This document shows, one piece after another, positions 1-10,999 of a stretch of DNA of 64,000 nt. Location: positions 3,768,501 to 3,832,500 of the forward strand of contig OW028583.1 in NCBI GenBank assembly GCA_932294295.1, written 5' to 3'. Below the pieces are notes generated by a model, which was given only the letters and a program-made list of their open reading frames with translations, made no database searches and was not told where the DNA came from. Positions within the stretch are counted from its first letter, which is position 1. The number at the start of each line of letters is the position of its first letter. This DNA comes from Alitta virens. Lineage: Eukaryota > Annelida > Polychaeta > Phyllodocida > Nereididae. The position numbers and the translations under genes were made by a program.

Positions 1-175
1 AAAACCTGTGATGGAATTCTGCATCCAAATTGCATGATTGGAGTTTCATATCTCAACAGGTAGGTCATTAAATGTTCTTGGGGTTTTTTTTTGGTCGATT
101 TTTCTTTCTTTCTTTTTTTTCTTCCTTTTTTTTCTTCATGGCTACAGTCTGCTATTGTTTACAATATTTCAGTGT

Positions 176-420
176 TACTTTGTGTACATTTATCTATGTA
201 TCTATCTTTCTAACTATCTACTATCTATCTATCTACTATCTACTATCTATATATCTATCTACTATCTATATATCTATCTCTGTCTATCTATCTATCTGTC
301 TATCCATCTGTCTATCTATCTATCTATCTATCTGTCTATCTATATATCTATCTACTATCTATATATCTATCTACTATCTATCTATATATCTGTCTCTCTA
401 TCTACCTATCTATCTATCTA

Positions 421-459
<39 letters not shown>

Positions 460-480
460 GCTATCTATCTATCTATCTAT
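176..480. repeat. (TATC)n microsatellite
   Basis: About 300 bp of imperfect TATC/TGTC tetranucleotide repeat. All three frames of one strand are open because the repeat encodes Leu-Ser-Ile-Tyr style polypeptides, so open frames here are not genes. The same tetranucleotide forms the 3' tail of one SINE family in this window, so some arrays may have grown from SINE tails. Confidence 0.95.
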
Positions 481-1454
481 TCATTGTTTTCCTTTTTGTT
501 AAACGTGTTGATTCAAATTATTGTAGCACCATCTATAATCTGTCAATTCAACAATGTCTTATTTAAAAAAACCATCAAAAACTCTGTTCAAGTTAGAGCC
601 TTTTTCAACTCCAAGGGGAATTTACAGCCCATTACACAGAATTACCAGCAGGGGCTAAGCTACAATAAGTTTATTCACCTGAAAAAGGCGTGTGCTGGCA
701 ATGGGTACAAAGAAAATATTTTTTACAATATTGCATACATTTTGATAATTATAACAAAACAAAGGCAAAAAAGATTATGAAGTTGAATAAATTGAAACAA
801 AGTTCCGTGTAAAGAAAAAAATAAATAAATAAATAAAAACTACTATGATTTAAATTTTATGTGTTAAAATATATGAAACTGGAATTTTGAAATCTTTATT
901 AATCTGAATTTCTCTGCATTTCCTCCCATGCGTGGTGAGGGATCGAACCTATAACCTGTTAACAATTAAACCATTCCATATATTATATATTTTCCTGTTC
1001 CATTGACTGTGTACGGTATTTGAATTTTGACTGATATGTCTTAAACCTAAAAGGAAAATAATTGATTATACCATTTCTAAGATAAACTAAAAAGAAACTG
1101 CCAGACTATAACGCAACTTTATTCGAAACATTTCGAATAAATATTGACAAAGTGATGATGCCCACCTGGACAAGTCAGTTAGTCAAGATGCTTTCCATTT
1201 TTTTTTCAAAGCTATTTCAAACGCAAATAGTTCAATAAATTCTGAGCCTTTTTGTATCTACTTAGATCTACTTGCTTACTTAATTATTTGCTTGCCTGAG
1301 CACTCACATTAATCCAGACTTATTTGCTGCTCACCCAGATATGTATTTTCATAGATTTGTACTTCAGGCTATTTGTTAAGAAGTTATAAACATATCTACC
1401 TAATAAACAGATGATATCATATAATCATATGTGTACATAAGGAAAAAAATATTT
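481..1454. other. AT-rich spacer with a tRNA-like remnant
   Basis: No gene is seen. At about 915-985 the - strand carries a perfect Pol III B-box (GGTTCGATCCC) just after an A-box-like TGGTTTAATTG. The boxes are too close for a tRNA gene, so this is probably a SINE or tRNA remnant. The rest is unremarkable AT-rich DNA. Confidence 0.5.
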
Positions 1455-1539
1455 ATTTATCTATCTGTCTATCTATCTATCTATAATCTATCTACTTATG
1501 CATCTATATATCTATATTTCTATCTTTCTGTCTATATAA

Positions 1540-1573
<34 letters not shown>

Positions 1574-1806
1574 GACTATCTATCCACCTGTCTATCATTC
1601 TATCTATCGTTCTATCTATCTATCTATCTGTCGATCTATTTGTCTATCTATCTATTTATTTATCGTTCTATCTATCTGTCTATCTATCTATCTATCTATC
1701 TATCCTTCTCTTATTTTATCTTCTCTTTTATCTTCTTTTCTTCTCTTCTCTTATATTATCTCATCTTATCTTATCTTATATATTATCTTATCTTGTCTTA
1801 TCTACC
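1455..1806. repeat. (TATC)n microsatellite, grading into a TCTTA/TCTTC pyrimidine tract
   Basis: Imperfect TATC/TGTC array to about 1705, then a TTATC/TCTTC-rich stretch. It is low complexity and has no coding potential. Confidence 0.93.
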
Positions 1807-1879
1807 AAAACACAATCAACAGTTTAAATTTAATGCAAATTTTTTTGACCCAGAGAATTCAATTCAATGTTTGACCACC

Positions 1880-2150
1880 GTGTTTATATTGGCGCTAGTG
1901 TCGCTAGCCGGCTACAGAGGCTGCTTGGCCTAGGGATGCGAGATTATTTCCATTGATTGATTTTGCATCACTGAACAACTAGCTGGGATATGCTTCAGTG
2001 ACCAAGAGGCATGCTCATTCGACGAGAATCTTATATAAAACTGGATTTTCATCAAATCTGGAGAGTTCTCATATTTACACAATGAAGGTGTCATGCGAGT
2101 GATTTTAAAGGAATACCAAAATGGTTCATTTAAGTGAACATTTCATGTAA
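1880..2150 (+). promoter_or_regulatory. Candidate TATA promoter and noncoding first exon
   Basis: A locally GC-richer stretch (1880-1945) leads to TATATAAA at 2032-2039. A start would be expected about 30 bases later, near 2062-2071. The following 75-85 bases hold only a short upstream frame (ATG at 2082, seven codons including the stop) and end at a strong donor, with exon end 2146 and GTAAGT from 2147. The first coding exon of the LRR-ZU5 gene has an acceptor at 10957 and a short 5' UTR, so it needs an upstream noncoding exon on this strand. This is the best candidate I see. The link is inference. Confidence 0.4.
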
Positions 2151-2855
2151 GTATCATTAATACTGTATACGAAATGTTTGTAGGTATATTTTACATGCAT
2201 ATTCATGGTGATATTGCCATGCTTAGCTTATATATAACATGCTGCAATAACAATGTAATTTGTGATAAATTATCTATATTATCCATACTCATTTCTTGTG
2301 ATTTATCAGTCTATTGTCATAATTTAGTGTTATATTCATCATGAATATTTTTATTTTGGTTTGATTTGAGAAATTTTAAAAACCATAGCATAATTCAAGA
2401 CTCTTAATTTTAGTTTTCCACAACCACAGTAACTATATCTTTCTGTCTATGCCACGAGCACTTCAAATTAAATCATAGTACAGCTTAATACAAGATATAT
2501 TTCATCATCTCCAAATTCCAAACTAAAAATATCATTTCATCATCAATTTATAATATCTGAAATCCAAAAATCAGTTAGGCAGGGTCTGTAGAGATCTTAA
2601 TTGAAAATAGTTTGGGTGGCACCCCAGTAGCGATAGTAAACTATCTTAGGGGTGTCTCCACCTGTATATATATCTTCTTTTGTATGTATACAAGAAATAA
2701 AGGAAACTGGCTCCCTGGCCACCTCAATATTAAGATCACCTCACTATAAAAACCATCAATAACAACCGCTCTGTTACATAGCAGTATATTGTATGTGCTA
2801 GGAGCCCACTGCATTTATCTTTGTCAATTTATCATTGTAATTTAATTAATAGTTG
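2151..2855. other. AT-rich spacer, no feature seen
   Basis: I see no coding frame, tRNA or inverted-repeat element here. A short phrase around 2725-2750 (TTAAGATCACCTCACTATAA) recurs in the tandem block at 3600-3668. Confidence 0.6.
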
Positions 2856-2976
2856 ATTGACTTATTGATTGATTGATTGATTGATGGATTGACGAACTGA
2901 TTGATTGATTGATTAAAATATAATTAAATAATTAATTAATTGATTGATGGATTGACTGACTGACTGACTGACTGAC

Positions 2977-3033
<57 letters not shown>
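2856..3033. repeat. (GATT)n / (GACT)n microsatellite
   Basis: A nearly pure GATT tetranucleotide array with an internal block of GACT units. It is simple sequence. Confidence 0.95.
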
Positions 3034-3035
<2 letters not shown>

Positions 3036-4035
3036 GAATATATAGTTATTCAGGGTAACAATTCAGATAAAAATGCTGTTTTACAATTGGCATTGATGAT
3101 AAAAAATAAAATAAAATATATAATATGAAAATAGTTATGGAATTAATAGGAACTTGACAGTAAAAGCATCCAATCAAATAAATCTCTGATGAATTTTGAA
3201 TCACGAAGAACATAGCATACTCAGTAAGCATATAGTTGTAGGTTATTTATTGAATTATTTGCATGTATGTATAGGCCTAGTTTCTTTTTGAAACATTAGG
3301 ATTATTACAAGTTTTCTGGGCCAGTGCAGCCTCTAAGCCCTAATAAGGCAAGTACTTGCCACTCAAGAGTGATCATTTTGTGACATTATCTGGACTTGAA
3401 ACTGTTTTGTTCTTACTATAAACACTAAATTAAAACCATGTAAATGTGCATGTTCAATACACCTCATATTAATTTGGATATATTATTTACCTTATTTAGG
3501 ATCTAGCTCGGGTGTTTCCAATAAAAATGGCTTCAAGACAAATTTAATACAAAAAAAAAAAAACAGAAATTAACACTCGCTTTAAGAACCCTTTAAGACA
3601 CCCTAACTATTAAGACCACCTAACTATTAAGACCACTTTACTATTAAGACCACCTCACTATAAGGACCAACTAATTATCATTAATTCCAGCAAAATTTGC
3701 TATTAAATCGTAATGGGACTGTATTATTAATTAATTGGTAATCAATTATGACTAACTTCATATAATGTTGTTAAATAGTTCAAATGTTTTTGGTATAGCG
3801 AGTCAAAAATATATGATATATTTACTCAAAATTTGACCATAATGTTTGGCAACGAATGTGTTATGGTGAATTTAACACTTCCTTGTGTGTATAAAGTCTT
3901 TAAACATCAGTTTTCTCCATGAAAATCCCAAATACCAAACTCACATCACACACAGTGATGGTAAATTTACTGTCGGGAATTTGAATGACTGTAGTCCGAT
4001 TTCAAAATGTGTTTAAATGTGACTTAAGTGTACTG
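3034..4035. other. AT-rich spacer with a SINE remnant and short tandem repeat
   Basis: A 3' remnant of the SINE-B body (CAGCCTCTAAG...AAGGCAAG) lies at about 3324-3355 in reverse orientation. At 3600-3668 a unit of about 20 bp built on ACTATTAAGACCACC is repeated four times. No gene is seen. Confidence 0.55.
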
Positions 4036-4206
4036 AAATATGTATGTAATGTATGCAAGTATCACAGTTTTTAAACCCTCCCCCCCCCCCCCCACCCTGG
4101 CATAGTACATTTTAATTAAAATTAAGTGGTCCTTTGCAATATATATCTTAATTCGCAACCCCCCCCCCCCCCAATCCTCCTGCAATTTTTCTGGATCCGC
4201 CCCTGC
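4036..4206. mobile_element. Probable hAT-like MITE with two C-runs
   Basis: The right end reads CTGGATCCGCCCCTGC, the inverse of the CAGGGGCGGATCCAG terminus common to many short hAT-like elements. The interior holds two C homopolymers (about 4079-4093 and 4160-4172). The left terminus is too eroded to define. A similar terminus recurs at 35324-35419. Confidence 0.4.
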
Positions 4207-4474
4207 GGTAATCCATAATAATATCACAATACAGTTTATTTAGTTTTCCTAAACTAAGTTTGATAGTTTCTGCCTTGTTTTTAGTAGTTTAATGGTCCTG
4301 TAAGAAAGATTTTAAATGATTTCTTATAATTTAAATCATTCAAGCATGTCTCTTCATTATTAAAGTTATTAAATTAAGTCTTTATTCTGATATATTTACT
4401 ATATTTATGTATTTTTAGTTGTCACTATGTTTGGCTTTATTGATGCAAGCAACCCTTAAAGGTTATGATAAAAT

Positions 4475-4765
4475 AATTCTACTCCATTCTATTCTGTGCT
4501 ATTCTATTCTATAATCACAATATTTGTTTTATTGGTGAAACCTTTTAAGTTTGTAATAAAGTAATTTCTAGAACGGAAATAAAGAATTATATTCCACATG
4601 TATATATTCCAGAACAGAAATATTTTATTCTATTATATTCTGTTATATTCTATTATATTCTGTTATATTCTTATATTCTATATTCTATATAATTTATATT
4701 CCATTATATTCTATATAATTTATATTCCAAACAAAAATATTCTATTCTATTCTATTCTATAGTGT
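4475..4765. repeat. (ATTCT)n / (ATATTCT)n microsatellite
   Basis: Pentanucleotide ATTCT and related TATATTC units appear in two blocks separated by a short AT-rich stretch. They may have expanded from the tail of a retroelement. Confidence 0.8.
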
Positions 4766-5398
4766 TCAATGCCTTTTTCTAATGTATTCTATTTCTTACT
4801 TGAAACATTTCTTACATATTTGTTTTGAACATACCCCCCAATATACATGTAAACACACACCCCATTACACAGTTAGGGGTATACTACAGGTAAATATTTA
4901 CCCTACCAAACAATCAATATTTGGTAATTATTACCCCCATAATATTTTGTTAAATATTTACCATACAAGACTGCCTCGATTACAGTAATGATTATTTAGT
5001 GTGCTGAGGAAACACCTTTCCCATTAATTAAATGTAAATTATGCAATTATTAATTATGGACATAGTGCATAGATAATTTTCTGTGGTTACATGCTGTTAA
5101 AGAATTTAACATGTGTAGAGCTACTGGGCAATGTGTAAAACACGTGTTTTTTACATTCTTACATTTTGAGGTATGTTTTTATTAAATTTTACTATTTTAA
5201 TTAGATTTTAAGGCTGACATTTTACATTATTGGTTATATTTATATATCTTTAGATAAACTTTATAGGTAAATCTTGTTTATTAATATATCCTGACGCCAC
5301 TAAGAGACCTTGAGACTTTCAAAGTTATATATATGATAATATCAAAATATGACATTCAAATTTTAATATTATATTAATATACAGCATTGAAATTTAGG
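4766..5398. other. AT-rich spacer, no feature seen
   Basis: There is no recognisable gene or element. ACCCC-containing phrases at 4835-4945 are degenerate and do not form a clear tandem array. Confidence 0.6.
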
Positions 5399-5400
5399 GT

Positions 5401-5712
5401 TTAGTGCAGTATAGCGGACCCAAATCTATGCCCATATTTAGCGTCCATTAAAAAGTAAGTATTTCTCAAGATTGAAGTTCTAGCACAATGAGAATAACAT
5501 TTTGTGTAAAGTAGCGGGGGGTTTGGGGGCGGTAGCCCCCTAGAAAAAGCAAAAATAAACTCTGTCTTTACCATGAATATAAAAACCGCTGTCATAACTA
5601 AATTAGTTTGTGACGTCATAAAGAGATTTCAAGCCTTTTTACGTCATAGGCCTGGCAAAGAGGCTCGTTAAATATGGTCATAAATCTGGGTCCGCTATAC
5701 TGCACTTTTTTC
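5401..5712. mobile_element. MITE family M1, copy 1
   Basis: Terminal inverted repeats GTGCAGTATAGCGGACCCA (left) and its complement (right, about 5689-5707) flank about 270 bp with no coding sequence. Four copies occur in this window: here, 13105-13432, 24831-25048 and 30264-30584. All share internal TTTGTGACGTCAT and a TTTACGTCATAGGC-like segment. The element is nonautonomous, and I cannot assign its superfamily from this window. Confidence 0.8.
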
Positions 5713-5756
5713 CGAAATTTATATCATAATATCACAATAAAACATTTCATTTATAC

Positions 5757-6100
5757 TCTCTAACCAGCTGATGTGAGCCAATCAGAATGACTATTGTCAT
5801 CCAGCATGGGTATATGTTGGATAGCTGCCCAGGTAGCATTCCAAATCGGGCCAGCGTCGTTTCTATATCGGCCGCCGTCGTTACAACATCGTATTTACAT
5901 CGCCGACATCGCACCGACGTTGAAACGATTTGGAATGCTATCTGGGTGCTCAGTATGTTGGATGGCTGCAGTGTATGTTGGAGAGCTACAGAGTATGTTG
6001 GATGGCTGCAGTGCATGTTGTGCAAAATTATGTGGGATTCAGAATATTATATTGGCTTTGTGCCTTGGCCATCCACTATAGTTGTGATAAATCCTAGCAT
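5757..6100. mobile_element. GTTGGATGGCTG family (M5) with nested M4
   Basis: A repeat built on TATGTTGGATGGCTGCAG units, starting with GTGAGCCAATCAGAATG. It is interrupted at 5828-5946 by a complete M4 element. Related copies lie at 18170-18340 (inverse orientation) and 63240-63530. Confidence 0.65.
5828..5946. mobile_element. MITE family M4, copy 1
   Basis: A 119-bp near-palindrome. The left end CCCAGGTAGCATTCCAAATC is mirrored by GATTTGGAATGCTATCTGGG. The interior is rich in CGACG/CATCG words. Copies: 6679-6787, 7267-7391 and 17267-17384. Confidence 0.85.
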
Positions 6101-6678
6101 CTCTTAGCGACTAACTTTCAAATTTAAGGATCTCAATAAGACTTTCAGATTAATATATGTCGTTATATGACAATAGAGACATCCAACATTTTATTATTTT
6201 ATGGGCCTATCGTGTTCTTAGTCAAATTTGTTCCCGAGCTTGTTCCTATGGTGAGGTCCAAAATTTGACTCATGACAAAACACCACCTTATCCTAATGTT
6301 TTTCCAATCCATGTTATTGATCCTCGTTAGACTTTTTCGACCGTGTTGTTTGAAGATGCTGTTTGCCAACAAGTGACATTGGTTTCTGTAAGAAAATCAA
6401 TGAAATCGATGAAAAATCCTTCCTAAGTCCACTCGGTGCCAGGGGATTGTTGATAGTGGTTGGTCTTGAAACCATGGTCTTTGACGTTTAATCTATGAGT
6501 CAAAAAAAAATCGAATTATTCCTACCATTTCAAATAAATAATTAAGAGAAATTTTCCAAATTTACATCATAGAATGAAGATATAATTGATTTTTACAGTG
6601 ATAAATTAAAGAATTTTTTTATTAAATACAACAGTGGAACGATTTTTAATTCGTTATACCAAGATAGCATTCCAAATA
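6101..6678. other. Spacer, no feature seen
   Basis: There is no recognisable coding sequence, RNA or repeat family. AATTAAGAATTTT-type AT-rich words dominate. Confidence 0.55.
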
Positions 6679-6787
6679 CCCAGATAGCTTAGGCAAGCGT
6701 TGTTTCTATATCGGCCGCTGTTGGATCAACATCGTTTCAACATCACCGTCATCGTGCCGACTATATACGATTTAGTATTCTATCTGG
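6679..6787. mobile_element. MITE family M4, copy 2
   Basis: Starts CCCAGATAGC and ends GTATTCTATCTGGG; the interior matches copy 1 (TATCGGCCGCTGTTGGATC). The bases just before it (AAGATAGCATTCCAAATA) repeat the terminal sequence, so this may be a tandem or partly re-inserted copy. Confidence 0.75.
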
Positions 6788-7266
6788 GTTTGTCTGATAT
6801 GTCACCCATTTCGCGCAGTGGCAGTACTGTAACCGATGAGGTTCAAATGAGGTGCGGTTATTTTGAATTGAAAACTACCCAAAACTATCGCTTCCTTATG
6901 TTTTATGAACAGATATGAATGCTTCTAAAGTTAATTTGAGTCTGTTCTAATTGTGCACATGGACTTCAGTGTTCTTATTAGTGCAATCAGCTGGTTATGA
7001 AGATATTATTTTTTTATTTTTTTCTAGGTACATGATAATATTACTAATTATGTTATTCATAACTATATAATCTGATGCATGTCGTATTTCCTTTCCCATA
7101 TACCTTCTGTACTGTATACAGTGAAAATATATATATATTATATTTCTTAGAAAACCCATGACTATATTATGTCTTAATCAAACCACTAGGGGTGGTAAAT
7201 CAGTTGATATTTCTATTCAATATATCAGAGTAGAAGTCACTGGGCAAGCCAACAGCATATATGTCG
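6788..7266. other. Spacer, no feature seen
   Basis: AT-rich DNA with a short (TA)n run near 7125-7140. No gene or element is recognised. Confidence 0.5.
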
Positions 7267-7391
7267 CAGATAGCATTCCAAATCGGGACAACATGCTTTC
7301 AATATTGGCCGCCATCGGAACAACATTGTATCAACGTTATTGACATCAAACCGATGTCGATCCGATATAGGCCTTGCATGTAATCTGGGAT
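7267..7391. mobile_element. MITE family M4, copy 3
   Basis: Begins CAGATAGCATTCCAAATCGG and ends ATGTAATCTGGGA. It has the family interior ATTGGCCGCCATCGGAACAA. It is more diverged than copy 1. Confidence 0.75.
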
Positions 7392-7520
7392 CTAAATCAT
7401 AAAGTGTCATACGTTCTAAACAGCTACATAAAATGTTCCATCTTACAGCCAAATTCATTGACTTAGAAACAAATATTTTATATATATATTTATATGTTTA
7501 TTCACACTCTAGTAAGGTCT

Positions 7521-7652
7521 TATAGTCTTGGAAGCTCCACTCCAGATGATTTTATGCGACTCCAGGACTCCCGTTGGCGGAGTGACTCTCTTATCCAATG
7601 GGAGTCTTGGATTCACAGGACCTCATCTGGCATTTAGTTTCCAATAATATAG
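7521..7652. mobile_element. Palindromic element M3, copy 1
   Basis: A long imperfect palindrome. The arms contain CAGATGA...CAGGACTCCC and GGGAGTCTTGGATTCACAGG...CATCTGG. The outer ends, ATAGTCTTGGAAG and AGTTTCCAATAATAT, are complementary. Other copies: 12561-12674, 14108-14246 and 22434-22533. Confidence 0.7.
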
Positions 7653-7684
7653 GCTGTAATTACAGTGTATTATGCAAAGCAGTA

Positions 7685-8010
7685 TATCTACAAGAAGATA
7701 CCTGGATAACATTTGCTCGAAATTGGCCCGATGTTGGCTGCAGAGTGCAGATAGCCAACATTGGTACAATGTAGACTGACCTAGCAGGCTATAGAGAAAT
7801 TGCCCATTTTATTGCTGATGCAGTGATTTAACAAATTATCTCCAGAGCTTAGATTTATTTCCATGATTTGGCTGTATATATAATATGATGTGAATCACAT
7901 TCATGGGCTTGATGTTGGCCCAGTGTTGCTCATATCAGATCTACATTAGGTCATTTTTGGCTACATAAGATCAAGACTGGGCCAGCCTGGCATGGCGTCT
8001 GGGTACAAGC
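7685..8010. mobile_element. GGGC/CAACATTGG element (M16-like) containing a segment duplicated at 9143-9360
   Basis: GATGTTGGCC/GGGCCAGC words at both ends resemble the inverted element at 30918-31152. The internal segment 7762-7974 is almost identical to 9143-9352. Confidence 0.5.
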
Positions 8011-8027
8011 TCATAACTGTTAGCAGC

Positions 8028-8185
8028 ACACTAAGAAAGCTTGCGGTCCAAAAAAGGTTGTTGCAACGCCTTTGTGCCATTCAGCAGGCGCTTTTTTTTT
8101 ATGAATCGCCATGTCTGATTGGCTGGACAGCTGTGATATTAATTATTTATTGATTCCGTGCTTTGACCACTTTCAGTTGTGTACA
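8028..8185. repeat. Dispersed repeat M15, copy 1
   Basis: Shares TTCAGCAGGCG, ATGAATCGCC, TGTCTGATTGGCT and TTTGACCAC in order with 30705-30855. It has no coding capacity. Its ends are undefined. Confidence 0.6.
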
Positions 8186-8315
8186 AGTCATTATTTAATA
8201 TATTAAAAAAAAGACAATTTTTGGTCATGCTATGGAAGTGGTCGATCCACAGATGCTATTTCAGGTAAAGTTTTCATACTTCTTTTGTTCATTTTCTTTT
8301 CAATTACAACTTATA

Positions 8316-8885
8316 ATTCATCTTCATTGTGTTGTCCAAATCAGATAAAATTAATCTTAGGTACATTTCATAATTCATCTTTGTTATGTTGTCCAAATCA
8401 GATAAATCTTAGGTACATTTCATAATTCATCTTTATTATGTTGTCCAAATCAGATAAATCTTAGGTACATTTTATGATTCATCTTTATTATGTTGTCCAA
8501 ATCAGATAAATATTAGGTACATTTCATAATTCATCTTTGTTATGTTGCACCAATCAGACAAATATTAGGTACATTTCATAATTCATCTTTATTATATTGT
8601 CCAAATCAGATAAATCTTAGGTACATTTCATGATTCATCTTTATTATGTTGTCCAAATCAGATAAATCTTAGGTACATTTCATAATTCATCTTTGTTATG
8701 TTGCACCAATCAGACAAATATTAGGTACATTTCATGATTCATCTTTATTATATTGTCCAAATCAGATAAATATTAGGTACATTTCATAATTCATCTTCGT
8801 TATGTTGCACAAACCAATCAAATATTAGGTACATTTTATAATTCATCTTCGTTACGTTGCACAAACCAAGCAAATTTTAGGTAGA
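8316..8885. repeat. 52-bp satellite, about 11 units
   Basis: Head-to-tail units with a 52-bp period (AATTCATCTT starts at 8372 and 8424, for example). Conserved words are TTGTCCAAATCAGATAAAT and TTAGGTACATTTCAT. A variant unit (TTGCACCAATCAGACAAATA) alternates in the second half, and the last units drift further (CACAAACCAAGCAAA). Confidence 0.93.
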
Positions 8886-9142
8886 GTATGTGGTGTATCT
8901 ATTTACAGATTTACAACTATGTTATAGTAGACCACGACTCATATCCTATATAACGACTGCCTTACTTTTCATGCTTTTTCTACTACATCCATAACTCTCA
9001 TGCTCATCTTACTCACAGTTAAATTATTGATGACCCAGAGAAATACACATCTAGTTGAACATTGTCTAGACCGCAGCTGTGTGTGAATATTATATTACAT
9101 ATGTAAATTTTTTTAATATAGTCCTATATATATATATATATG

Positions 9143-9360
9143 GTACAATGTAGACTGACCTAGCAGGCTATAGAGAAATTGCCCATTTTATTGCTGATGC
9201 AGTGATTTAACAAATTATCTCCAGAGCTTAGATTTATTTCCATGATTTGGCTGTATATATAATATGATGTGAATCACATTCATGGACTTGATGTTGTCCC
9301 AGTGTTGCTCATATCAGATCTACATTAGTTCATTTTTGGCTACATAAGATCATATATATA
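9143..9360. repeat. Segmental duplicate of 7762-7974, inserted between (TA)n runs
   Basis: More than 200 bp match 7762-7974 with only a few substitutions. The copy is bounded on the left by TATATATATATATA (about 9127-9141) and on the right by another (TA)n run (about 9353-9366). Confidence 0.9.
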
Positions 9361-10690
9361 TATATCAGCTGGATTTTGCAAATACCTTTGTCAATATTGG
9401 GGTCCAGCAATCTATTTTTGATAATATATTTAATATTAACCTTGGACTATTTCAATACAGCCTACTGCCTTCCATATATATATATAGTACATGCTGTCAT
9501 CCCCAGTGTAATAGACTAAATACTGCAGCATGATAAGATAAGATAAGATGAGATAAGATAAGATACTAAACATAACTTCATAAGATAAGGACAAGTATAA
9601 AAGCTTACACGAAATTAATTAACCTCTTCTGGTGAAATTACTAAAAAAATTTCTTTCAACTCTCAGTTTACAAAAATCTATTTCAATTTTTTTTATATTT
9701 ATAAGTACCATTCCATTATATATTTCATGTTACGTATATATTCATCTTTTATGTTGAAACATACCAGCATAACAGCCATGTATAATAACTGATACATAGC
9801 AAACATTACATACAGTTACAGTGCAAAATAAGATTAATTTATGAAAGTATGTTAAATACTTGAGTCATGCACAAACCATTCATATATATCTAAACAGCTC
9901 ATGACTGTACTCTAATGTATGTTTCCTGATATGAAAATGTATTAGTTTTTGTACTGGTAAATCCGTATTATGTAACGATGTGATAAACATATCAAACTAA
10001 TATTGATTTCAAAACATAGAGCACGTTGGTATAGTGAATAGTGAATGTTAATAGTGATTATGCCTATTCATATGCTTTAGAGTAGGAGGGATTGATTTGC
10101 ACCGAAATTCTCCTTGAGAGCAAGAGCAGTCATAACAGCTAACTTTTTAGACATTTTGACTAACTTTTTAGAAATTTTGACTAACTTTTGAGACATTTTG
10201 ACTATTTTTTTAGACATTTTGCACAAAATGTTTGAGACATTTTAACTAACTTTTTAGACATTACTATATAACAGGATTTAAAATAAATATACACCTGCTT
10301 TTTGGTCCTTATTTTTTTTTTTTCATTAAATAATATGGAGCAGCACAAAATGAGCAGAAATTTCAGCAACAAATCAAACACCAACTTACTGGTTGATAAT
10401 AAAAATGCTTCTGTGAAACAATTCATTGAACGTTTGCAATATTCTCCACTATAGTTTCTGTTGCTTCTCTGCGACCACAACAAATGGCCATAATGATGGG
10501 AAGATGGCAAATAATTATCATTGCAAAGATAGGAAACTTGAAGTTAATTTGCAAAGAGAGGGTTTTTATGCATGGGTTAGATAGTTGGGACTTATTCCTG
10601 TCCAATTGTGTTGCTTCAACTTTTTTTAATGATTAAATATGACCAAAAATTTTCAAGTGGACATTTATGTTGGATTATATTATACTGCAG
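9361..10690. other. AT-rich spacer with short tandem repeats
   Basis: TAAGA pentamers lie at 9532-9566. A tandem repeat of about 20-26 bp built on TTTTTAGACATTTTGACTAAC lies at 10141-10263. I see no credible gene: the short open frames have no recognisable domain or splice pattern. Confidence 0.6.
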
Positions 10691-10709
10691 TAAGCGGAGC
10701 GTTTATGTG

Positions 10710-10884
10710 GTGGCCCAGCTCAGCCTATGTCTATGCTGAGGCAAGTAAAAGATCCCACCCATGGGGTAAATGTGTAACATGGGTGGACTCCTCCTTCTCT
10801 CTCACCTACCTCATCAATCAACCCTCGAAAGCGACAAGAATTTGCCTTAGAGGACTGCACTTGCCATATCTATCTAGTTTGTAA
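10710..10884 (+). mobile_element. SINE-B, 5'-truncated copy
   Basis: Carries the SINE-B body from TCTATGCTGAGGCAAGTAAA through CCCATGGGGTAAATGTGTAA and GGACTGCACTTGCC, ending in a short TATCTATC tail. The tRNA head is missing. Its 5' edge is 248 bp upstream of the first LRR-gene coding exon. Confidence 0.8.
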
Positions 10885-10999
10885 AAGACTACACAGCATA
10901 AAAAAGAATATTACTGTACATTATATAATATAACTAATTGGTGCTGTGTGATTTCAGATGGCTTGTTGATGACAACTTGTCGAACTCAAAAAACAGACC

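Noticed and set aside
38..566. Open frames of 140-164 codons rich in Ile, Tyr, Leu and Ser
   Set aside because: They are translations of the TATC microsatellite, open in every frame. They have no start context, splice structure or domain.
1431..1933. Open frames of 97-147 codons in the second TATC array
   Set aside because: Same cause: simple-sequence translation.
5747..6107. Overlapping frames on both strands near 5.8-6.1 kb
   Set aside because: They cover M5/M4 transposon palindromes and have no relation to known proteins.
8316..8885. CRISPR array
   Set aside because: Repeats are head to tail without unique spacers, in a eukaryotic intronic/intergenic setting.
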